Origin: Mesorhizobium sp. YC-39
Lineage (GTDB): Bacteria; Pseudomonadota; Alphaproteobacteria; Rhizobiales; Rhizobiaceae
NCBI RefSeq assembly: GCF_025753795.1
Contig: NZ_JAOWPS010000001.1
Coordinates: 1,674,001-1,738,000, forward strand
DNA: 64,000 bases
Direction: 5' to 3'
The notes beneath the pieces were generated by a model. The model was not told the DNA's origin. It saw only the letters and a program-made list of their open reading frames with translations, and made no database searches. A program made the translations under genes and the position numbers. Of this stretch, positions 58,197 to 64,000 are shown piece after piece (positions within the stretch are counted from its first letter, which is position 1; the number at the start of each line of letters is the position of its first letter).

Positions 58197-58841
58197 TCAA
58201 GCCGCGACTTCAGTCGGTTGAAGCGACGCCCCGTCGCGAAGGGCCGCGACGACGCTTGCCGAATCGCTGACCACGCCGAAATGCGTTGCTATGTCGTAAA
58301 GCGAACTCTCCTGCTCGCGCGGTCCCGTCGCCGCACAGCAATCGCTGGGCACCACCACTTCATAGCCCTGGAAAAAGGCGTCATGGACGGTCGAGCGCAC
58401 GCAGATATTGGTGACCACGCCGAAGATGACCAGTTGATTGACCTGCATGTCTTTGAGCGTCAGGTCAAGGTCGGTCTGGAAAAACGCCGAGTAGCGTCGC
58501 TTGATCAAGTGGATTTCATCGTCGCGGGCGCCGAGATCCTCGATGATTTCAGGGCCCCAAGTGCCCTCGAGGCAATGTGGCGTGCGCTTCACCCATTCGC
58601 GTTCGCGGCGCATGCCGGCCCGGTGGGTATCGTGCACCCAGATCACCGGCACGCCGCCGGCGCGCGCGGCCTCGATGATCGCCAGTTGCGGCGCGACCAG
58701 CACCTCATATCCCGGCAACACCATCGCGCCGCCGGGCTTGCAGAATTCATTGACCATGTCGATGACGATAATCGCTGCGCGTTGCGGATCAAGGCGCATC
58801 GCGTCATCGTGCCGATGCGAGGAAAAGACGTCCACGGGCAT
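58197..58841 (-). CDS. Isochorismatase-family cysteine hydrolase
   Basis: A 214-residue cysteine hydrolase with the full triad: Asp28 (AIIVIDMVNEF), Lys114 (HLIKRRYSAFF) and Cys147 (GVVTNICVRSTVHDAF). The ATG at 58841 follows AAGGAGCTCGCC; further in-frame codons upstream are in the promoter. Members such as maleamate amidohydrolase or N-carbamoyl-type hydrolases cleave linear amides, fitting a step after ring opening by the neighbouring amidohydrolase. A housekeeping isochorismatase is unlikely in this setting. Confidence 0.9.
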   Translation of the reverse strand: MPVDVFSSHRHDDAMRLDPQRAAIIVIDMVNEFCKPGGAMVLPGYEVLVAPQLAIIEAARAGGVPVIWVHDTHRAGMRREREWVKRTPHCLEGTWGPEIIEDLGARDDEIHLIKRRYSAFFQTDLDLTLKDMQVNQLVIFGVVTNICVRSTVHDAFFQGYEVVVPSDCCAATGPREQESSLYDIATHFGVVSDSASVVAALRDGASLQPTEVAA

Positions 58842-58863
58842 GGCGAGCTCCTTTGGTCGATCG

Positions 58864-59032
58864 TTGATACTCATACAAAAAACCGTTGCGGATGCCAAGT
58901 CAATCCCGTTCAAAGCAAAGCCGGTTGCCGAATCTGCGCAAGCCGTGCCGACAAGGGCTTACGCCGATTTCCGCCGCGAAAATGGCGTTGACAAGGGGAT
59001 GCGATCATGTGTTCGATTTGTATGACCATCAA
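58864..59032. promoter_or_regulatory. Two facing copies of a 16-base motif in divergent promoter
   Basis: TTGATACTCATACAAA (58864-58879) and, inverted, TTTGTATGACCATCAA (59017-59032, reverse complement TTGATGGTCATACAAA) share 14 of 16 bases. They lie 23 bases before the cysteine-hydrolase start and 44 bases before the epimerase start. The copy near 59017 also shares 12 consecutive bases with the site at 52902. Confidence 0.6.
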
Positions 59033-59075
59033 TGATATTCAAATTCGCCGGACTTGCCGGGCCGAGGGCTGAGAC

Positions 59076-59930
59076 ATGAGGACAATCGTTACCGGATCGA
59101 GCGGCCTGCTTGGCCGTCATGTCGCGGCGGTGCTTGTCGCAGCTGGTCGTGATGTGACGGGCATCGATGCCGTTGCACCTGATAAAGTGGCATGGCGGCA
59201 TGTAACCGCGGACTTGACCGATCTTGGCTCAACGCTGCAATTGGTGCGCGATTGCGACGCGGTGATCCATGTCGCGGCCATCCCGCGCCCGACCGGGCGG
59301 GCCGGCGGCGAGGTGTTCAAGACCAATATCGCGACCGCCTACAATGTCGTCGAGGCGGCTGCCATGGCCGGTGCCAGGCGCTTCGTCTACGCATCTTCCT
59401 TCAGCGTTTTCGGCTATCCTTTCTTCGAGAAGACCGTGCGTCCACCCTATCTGCCGGTCGACATGAACCATCCCGTCGGCGCGCAGGATCCTTACGCCCT
59501 GTCGAAATGGCTCGGCGAGGAGATTGTCGACGCCGCCGTGCGCCGCGGCGCTTTTTCAGCCATCAGCATCCGCATGCCCTGGATTCAGACGCCGGAAACC
59601 TTCTTTGCCGGCGTCGGCCCACGCCGTGCCACCGCCGACAGTGCCCGAGACCTGTGGGCCTATCTCGATGCGCGCGACGCGGGGCAGGGCTTCCTGCAGG
59701 CGTTGGAATGGAAAGGCGAGGGCCATCTCCGCGTCCTGCTCAGCGCCGCCGACACTTTCATGGAAGAGGAAACCGGGCCGCTGCTGCGCCGGGTCTACCC
59801 GGACGTCCCGCTATCGCGGCCGATCGCCGACCATGGCGCCGTGCTCGATATAGTCCATGCGCGCGAAACGATCGGTTTCGAGGCAAGCCATTCGTGGCGC
59901 TCCTATCCCCAGCCGGAGTCTGGAAAATGA
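59076..59930 (+). CDS. NAD-dependent epimerase/dehydratase
   Basis: A 284-residue extended SDR: GSSGLLGRHVAAVLVAAG (GxxGxxG at 8-14), then Asp in GIDAV, AVIHVAAIPRPTGRAGGEVFKTNIATAYNVVEAAAMAG, SSFSVFG and catalytic DPYALSKWLGEEI. Size and motifs fit uronate dehydrogenase-like or sugar-nucleotide epimerases; there is no glycan cluster nearby, so oxidation of a free sugar acid is likelier. Ends ATGA with the next SDR gene. Confidence 0.9.
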   Translation: MRTIVTGSSGLLGRHVAAVLVAAGRDVTGIDAVAPDKVAWRHVTADLTDLGSTLQLVRDCDAVIHVAAIPRPTGRAGGEVFKTNIATAYNVVEAAAMAGARRFVYASSFSVFGYPFFEKTVRPPYLPVDMNHPVGAQDPYALSKWLGEEIVDAAVRRGAFSAISIRMPWIQTPETFFAGVGPRRATADSARDLWAYLDARDAGQGFLQALEWKGEGHLRVLLSAADTFMEEETGPLLRRVYPDVPLSRPIADHGAVLDIVHARETIGFEASHSWRSYPQPESGK

Positions 59931-60733
59931 AGCGATTCGACGAAAAATGCGTGCTCGTCACCGGCGGCGCAGGGGCGATCGGCAGTGCGGCGGTAGGGCG
60001 TTTCCTCGACGAAGGCGCACGGGTCGCCATTGTCGACCGCAACGGGGCGGCGGCGCAGAGGCTGGCCGAGTCTCTCGGTCAGCACGCAATCGCCATCGAA
60101 GCCGATGTGACCGATGAGGCAGACGTGCGGCGCGCCGTCGAAACGACCGTCGAGGTCTTCGGCGGGCTTGATGCCGTGTTCAACAATGCCGGCATTTCCG
60201 GAGTCGTCGCTCCTGTTCACGAACTGCCTGTCGAGGACTGGGACACCATCATCCGCATCAATCTGCGTGGCATGTTCCTCGTCCTGCAGGCATCGCTTCG
60301 GGCAATGATCGAGGCCGGCAATGGCGGCTCGATCGTCAACATGGGTTCGTCCATGGCCGGCTGGGACGTGCTTGCGGGCGGCGCCGGCTATGTCGCCTCC
60401 AAGCATGGCGTGGTCGGGCTGACGCGGGTCGCCGCGCTCGATGCCGCGCCCTACGGCATACGGGTGAACGCCATCTGTCCGGGCGTGATCGAGACGACGC
60501 TAGGCGTGCCCGCAAGTGGCGATGGCGATTTCAAGAGCAGCGTTCAGCATTTCGCCGACCGCATCCCGCTGCGCCGCATCGGCCAACCCGACGATGTCGC
60601 CGCGGCCGTGGCCTTCCTCGCCTCCGACGAGGCCTGGCATGTCACCGGCGTGGATTGGCTGATCGACGGCGGCCAGACCTTGCAGAGCTGGGCCAACGCG
60701 CCGGCTGGCGGCGCGTTTCCGAAATTTCGCTAA
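59927..60733 (+). CDS. Short-chain dehydrogenase/reductase
   Basis: A 268-residue classical SDR: TGGAGAIGSAAVGRF, Asp in IVDRNGAAAQ (NAD preference), NNAG in AVFNNAGISGV, NMGSSMAGWDV and catalytic YVASK. The ATG at 59927 is coupled to the epimerase stop. It probably acts on the next hydroxyl of the same sugar. A palindromic repeat begins right after the stop. Confidence 0.92.
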   Translation: MKRFDEKCVLVTGGAGAIGSAAVGRFLDEGARVAIVDRNGAAAQRLAESLGQHAIAIEADVTDEADVRRAVETTVEVFGGLDAVFNNAGISGVVAPVHELPVEDWDTIIRINLRGMFLVLQASLRAMIEAGNGGSIVNMGSSMAGWDVLAGGAGYVASKHGVVGLTRVAALDAAPYGIRVNAICPGVIETTLGVPASGDGDFKSSVQHFADRIPLRRIGQPDDVAAAVAFLASDEAWHVTGVDWLIDGGQTLQSWANAPAGGAFPKFR

Positions 60734-60734
60734 A

Positions 60735-60795
60735 GCAATTCCAGGAAAAGTGCGTAGCGGTTTTCCGTCCGGAATTGCTTAAAAACAAACACTTA
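60735..60795. repeat. Rhizobial-type palindromic intergenic repeat, second copy
   Basis: GCAATTCC (60735-60742) and GGAATTGC (60771-60778) are the arms; the whole matches the element at 42698-42764 closely. It begins two bases past the SDR stop and reaches the stop codon of the convergent dehydrogenase gene (60793-60795), so it is likely to act as a two-way transcription stop. Confidence 0.85.
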
Positions 60796-61863
60796 GAGCC
60801 TCTTCGGCGGCATTGCCTGGATGATCTGGACGGCAAGGTCTAGATCGGCGAGACCGCCCGAAAGCGGCGTTCGCAGTTTTGCGCCGGTCCGGATGCAGTC
60901 GGCGAAATGCAGCCATTCGCGCCGGAACGCAGTGTCGGGAATGCCCGGCAGCACGCGTTCGGATGCCGTCTCGCCGGCCGCTTCGCGCACCCGCACGATG
61001 GCCGAGGCGTTGCGGAAATAGGGGTTCTGGAAATCGATCCGCACCTCCTCGCGCTCACCATGGACATGGATCCATTCGTCCCACCATTCATATTGGGCGA
61101 GCGCCATGTCGAAGAGGCAGGGAATGCCGTCATAGTCGAGCACGGCGAGCAACTGGTTCGGGCCGGTCTGCTGTGCGTGCACGACGCGGCTCGGCGTGCC
61201 GAAGGCACCACGCATGACGGCGAGATCGTGGCTGCTGAGGCCGAGCAGCAGCAGATAGAGGTCGCGGTAGCCGGCATGGTCCGGCCCCAGCGCCGCCTCG
61301 ACACGCCGTGCGACGGCATCTCGCCCCGCTGCGAGCAGATCGGCCGGCACGTCGGCGATGCGGGTCTGCGTGTAGAGCTTGCCGTAGCGGTCGAAGCGGC
61401 CGGCGAAATCATGGACATGGATCGACTTCGGCCTGCCGATGGCGGCGATGCGCTCGAGGCCGACCTCATAGCCGGGATCGTAAAATTTCATATAGCCGAC
61501 AAGAGCGACGAGGCCGCTGCGTTCGGCCTGTTCGACCAGCGGGCGTGCCTCTTCGGGTGTGAAGGCTAGCGGCTTTTCGACAATCAGATGCTTGCCGGCG
61601 CGGATGGCGTCGGCAACCATCTCGCCATGGTCGTAGGTGCAGATCACCACGGCATCGACATTCGGGTCAGCAAGCAGCGCGCGATGGTCGGTGTAACGAG
61701 CCGCGACACCATAATGCTCGCCGACCTTGTCGACCGTGCCGGGCGAGATGTCGCACAGCGCGGCGATGCGAAACGCCGGCAATTCCTGGAGATAAGGCAA
61801 GTGCATCAACTGGGCGATCTCGCCGCAACCGATAACGCCGACGCCAATAACGCGATCCTGCAT
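60793..61863 (-). CDS. Gfo/Idh/MocA family oxidoreductase
   Basis: A 356-residue NAD(P)-dependent dehydrogenase of the Gfo/Idh/MocA family: Rossmann GVGVIGCGEIAQLMHLPYL, IAALCDISPGTVDKVGEHYGV, IVEKPLAFTPEEARPLVEQAERSG with the cofactor EKP, and the catalytic region around GLSSHDLAVMRGAFG (His). Starts one base after the permease stop (TGACATG). Such enzymes oxidise or epimerise sugars or inositols; here it belongs to the CUT1 operon. Confidence 0.93.
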   Translation of the reverse strand: MQDRVIGVGVIGCGEIAQLMHLPYLQELPAFRIAALCDISPGTVDKVGEHYGVAARYTDHRALLADPNVDAVVICTYDHGEMVADAIRAGKHLIVEKPLAFTPEEARPLVEQAERSGLVALVGYMKFYDPGYEVGLERIAAIGRPKSIHVHDFAGRFDRYGKLYTQTRIADVPADLLAAGRDAVARRVEAALGPDHAGYRDLYLLLLGLSSHDLAVMRGAFGTPSRVVHAQQTGPNQLLAVLDYDGIPCLFDMALAQYEWWDEWIHVHGEREEVRIDFQNPYFRNASAIVRVREAAGETASERVLPGIPDTAFRREWLHFADCIRTGAKLRTPLSGGLADLDLAVQIIQAMPPKRL

Positions 61864-61864
61864 G

Positions 61865-62758
61865 TCAACCCTTAACCGCGCCGGCCGTCAGGCCGGCGAT
61901 GAACTGCCGTTGCATGGCGATGAAGACGACGATCACCGGCAGTGTCGTGATCGTCAACGCTGCGAAATAGAGCGTCCAGAGCGAGTCATATTGCTGGAAG
62001 AAGCTGACGAGCCCGAGCGGAATAGTCTGCACGGACGGGTCGCGCAGCAAGAGGAAGGCGAGGAAGAAATCGTTCCAGATCTCGATGAAGCCGAAGATCA
62101 GGATCAGCGCCACGCCCGGCCGGATCAGCGGCAGCATGATATGGATCAGGATCGCCAACCGGCTGGCGCCATCCACGCGCGCGGCGTCTTCGAGGTCGGC
62201 CGGAAGCGTTATGAAGAAGCTGCGCAGGATGAAGACCGACAGCGGCAATGACGTCGCGGCGTAGACGAAGGCAATGCCGAGCCGGTTGTTGATCAGGCCG
62301 AGATCGCGCGCCACCATGAACAACGGAATGGCCATGACTTGCGGCGGCACCAGCATGGCCGCCACGGCCACTGCCAGCACAAGGCCGCGTCCGGGAAAAC
62401 GAAGGCGCGCCAGCGCATAGGCGCAGGGTGTCGCCACGGCCACCAGGATGATCAATGCCGAACCGGTGACGAAAACACTGCTGACGATGCGCGATCCCAT
62501 GCCGGCGATGCGCCAGGCATCGACATAGTTCTGAAACACCAGGCTCGATGGCGGTCCCCAGATGTTGCTCAGCATTTCCTGCTTGGTCTTGAGCGAGCCG
62601 AACAACACCCAAAGCAGCGGGTAGATCGTCTCCAAGAGCACAAGCACGAGCGCGGCATAGATGCCCACAAGTTCGAGAATGCCGCGCGCGCCGAGGCGGC
62701 GACGATGGCTGGCCATGCCACTGCCGAGGGAAAGAGAAGGGTTGGCCGCGCCGCTCAT
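61865..62758 (-). CDS. CUT1-type carbohydrate ABC permease (MalG-like)
   Basis: A 297-residue inner-membrane permease with six spans: ARGILELVGIYAALVLVLLETIYPLLWVLFGSLKTKQEMLSN and the EAA loop EDAARVDGASRLAILIHIMLPLIRPGVALILIF that contacts the ATPase. The ATG at 62758 shares a base with the preceding stop (TGATG). Partner of the next gene; binding protein and ATPase are outside the window. Confidence 0.94.
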   Translation of the reverse strand: MSGAANPSLSLGSGMASHRRRLGARGILELVGIYAALVLVLLETIYPLLWVLFGSLKTKQEMLSNIWGPPSSLVFQNYVDAWRIAGMGSRIVSSVFVTGSALIILVAVATPCAYALARLRFPGRGLVLAVAVAAMLVPPQVMAIPLFMVARDLGLINNRLGIAFVYAATSLPLSVFILRSFFITLPADLEDAARVDGASRLAILIHIMLPLIRPGVALILIFGFIEIWNDFFLAFLLLRDPSVQTIPLGLVSFFQQYDSLWTLYFAALTITTLPVIVVFIAMQRQFIAGLTAGAVKG

Positions 62759-63687
62759 CAGACGTCAAGCCTTTGCCGCCGCATCAAGGCGAGCAGTCCG
62801 ACGCTGGCCAGTCCGACGATCAGGAAGAGCACATAGCCGATCGCCGCGGCATAACTCATGGCGCCGTCCTGGAAGGCCTTGCTCATCATATAGGTGAGCA
62901 CGACCTCGGTGGCGTGGTTTGGGCCGCCTTTGGTCAGGACATAGACGATGTCGAAGTTGCGCACAAAGGCGCCCGAAAGACCGAGAATGGTGTTGATGAA
63001 GACGATCGGCATCATCATCGGCAAAGTGACATGCCAGAAGCGCTGGACCGGTCCCGCGCCGTCCATCTTCGCGGATTCGTAGAGTTCCGACGGAATCGTC
63101 TGCAGGCCCGCGAGATAGATCACGGCGTGGAAGCCGAGCCATTTCCAGACGTCGACGACGATGATTGAGTAGAGCGCGATATTGGCGTCGCCGAGCCATG
63201 ATTGCTTCAGCCCGCCGAGACCGAACAGATCGAGCGCCCCGTTGAGCAGCCCGAAGACCGGATTGTAGATCCAGGACCAGAGCAGTCCGACAGCGACGAA
63301 GGACATCGTCACCGGGATGAAGGCGGCGGCGCGAAAGAAGGTGCGGCCGACGAGCGCCCGGTTGAGAAGCAGCGCCAGTCCGAGGCCCAGCACGTTTTTG
63401 AGCACGACAACGGCGACGACGAAAATCAGATTGTTGCGCAGCGCGCCGAGGAAGATGCGGTCATACGCGAGGCGCTGATAGTTCGAGAAGCCTGCCCAGG
63501 TCGGGTCGGAAAACCCGTCCCAATTGTGCAGGCTGAGCCAGAAACCGTTGACGAAGGGCCAGAGGTAGAACAGACAAAAGAGGATCGCGGCAGGCAGGAT
63601 CATGACGAAGGCGACCGCGCCATCGCCTGCAAGGAAGCGCCCGAAACGGCTCGCGGAAGGAGCCGCCTCTTGCGGTCGCGTGCTCAT
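62758..63687 (-). CDS. CUT1-type carbohydrate ABC permease (MalF-like)
   Basis: A 309-residue permease with six spans: VMILPAAILFCLFYLWPFVNGFWLSLHNWDGFSDPTWAGFSNYQRL and EAA loop ELYESAKMDGAGPVQRFWHVTLPMMMPIVFINTILG. ATG overlaps the upstream epimerase stop as ATGA. Forms the heterodimeric channel with the MalG-like protein. Confidence 0.94.
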   Translation of the reverse strand: MSTRPQEAAPSASRFGRFLAGDGAVAFVMILPAAILFCLFYLWPFVNGFWLSLHNWDGFSDPTWAGFSNYQRLAYDRIFLGALRNNLIFVVAVVVLKNVLGLGLALLLNRALVGRTFFRAAAFIPVTMSFVAVGLLWSWIYNPVFGLLNGALDLFGLGGLKQSWLGDANIALYSIIVVDVWKWLGFHAVIYLAGLQTIPSELYESAKMDGAGPVQRFWHVTLPMMMPIVFINTILGLSGAFVRNFDIVYVLTKGGPNHATEVVLTYMMSKAFQDGAMSYAAAIGYVLFLIVGLASVGLLALMRRQRLDV

Positions 63688-64000
63688 GCGGCGGATTTCT
63701 TCGCGGTCTTCGGCGTCAGCACAAGCCCGAGCGTGTTGCTGATATAGGCGATGCTTTCCAGCGTGCTCTGCTCGGCCGTCTTCTTCGAAGCATCCAGTTC
63801 GATGATGGCCAGCCCATCATAGTTCGCGTCGAGCAGCACATCGACGATGCCGGCAAGGTCGACGACACCTGCACCGAGCTCGCAAAAGGCGCCGTAGCGG
63901 TCATAGCCTTTCAGCGCCGGATCGACCTTGGTGTCCTTGAAATGCATGTAGCGCACGGCCGAGATGTAGGTCCTGACCGCATCGACCGGATCGGAATTGG
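63684..64000 (-). CDS. Sugar phosphate isomerase/epimerase, 3' part
   Basis: C-terminal part of a xylose-isomerase-like TIM-barrel enzyme whose start lies beyond the right edge: the visible frame reads NSDPVDAVRTYISAVRYMHFKDTK near the edge, then GAFCELGAGVVDLAGIVDVLLDANYDGLAIIELDASKK and ends in KTAKKSAA. The HFKDTK, CELGxG and IELD segments are the family metal and active-site strands. Coupled to the MalF-like permease by ATGA. Confidence 0.88.
   Translation of the reverse strand, partial: NSDPVDAVRTYISAVRYMHFKDTKVDPALKGYDRYGAFCELGAGVVDLAGIVDVLLDANYDGLAIIELDASKKTAEQSTLESIAYISNTLGLVLTPKTAKKSAA

Noticed and set aside
59192..60733. Apparent 513-residue protein ending in an SDR
   Set aside because: The first part is an Arg-rich out-of-frame reading of the epimerase gene; the coupled ATG at 59927 starts the family homology.
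1..64000. CRISPR array, tRNA, rRNA, nod box, intact insertion sequence
   Set aside because: No regularly spaced repeats with unique spacers, no cloverleaf-like or rRNA-like stretch, and no complete transposase with inverted repeats were found by reading; a covariance-model search would settle small RNAs.

Overview
The window is GC-rich, densely packed, and dominated by ABC importers, oxidoreductases and small regulators arranged in long operons with ATGA, GTGA and TGATG stop/start overlaps. Gene content (ribose/nucleoside-type importers, CUT1 sugar importers, BKACE, DUF1185, many IclR/GntR/LysR/MarR regulators) and the rhizobial-looking intergenic palindromes suggest an alphaproteobacterium of the Rhizobiales, most like Mesorhizobium. 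This is inference from gene style, not from a marker gene: I see no rRNA, tRNA, CRISPR array, intact IS element, phage gene or replication origin.

Layout. 83-3259: a CUT1 sugar-binding protein (its permeases lie off the left edge), a divergent IclR regulator and a TIM-barrel lactonase/amidohydrolase. 3280-10911 (minus): an eight-gene operon running MaoC-like protein, CaiB/BaiF CoA-transferase, a binding-protein-like protein without signal peptide, sugar-binding protein, an RbsA-type ATPase split into two overlapping genes, and two permeases. 11111-12208: a beta-propeller lactonase. 12253-12933: a GntR/FCD regulator. 13150-21620 (plus): a sugar importer with a fused double permease, then SDR, 3-hydroxyacyl-CoA-dehydrogenase-like enzyme, BKACE and SMP-30 lactonase, which reads as a complete uptake-and-catabolism operon.

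21656-35311: a LysR gene and a twelve-gene plus-strand operon: PxpA, biotin carrier, biotin carboxylase, PxpB, PxpC, a TorT/ribose-type importer, the biotin transporter BioY, and a three-subunit molybdenum hydroxylase (FAD, 2Fe-2S and Mo subunits). My reading is uptake of an N-heterocycle, hydroxylation to a lactam, and biotin/ATP-dependent ring opening, with BioY supplying the cofactor. This is the best candidate for an undescribed system here.

35541-46040: an accessory-looking stretch of short stress-type genes (VOC, ArsR, SRPBCC, two DUF1801 proteins), a frameshifted sugar epimerase, a nucleoside deaminase, a large LuxR/AAA regulator, an SDR, a LysR gene, a possible transposase remnant and a 554-base gene-free stretch with palindromic repeats.

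46173-52819 (minus): a BMP-type nucleoside importer with two nucleoside hydrolases. 53071-58841: paired DUF1185 proteins, a small unknown protein, a winged-helix/TPR regulator, an enamidase-like amidohydrolase, a MarR regulator and a cysteine hydrolase. A related 16-base promoter motif occurs four times around this block. 59076-64000: a sugar epimerase/SDR pair facing a minus-strand CUT1 operon (epimerase, two permeases, Gfo/Idh/MocA dehydrogenase) that continues off the right edge.
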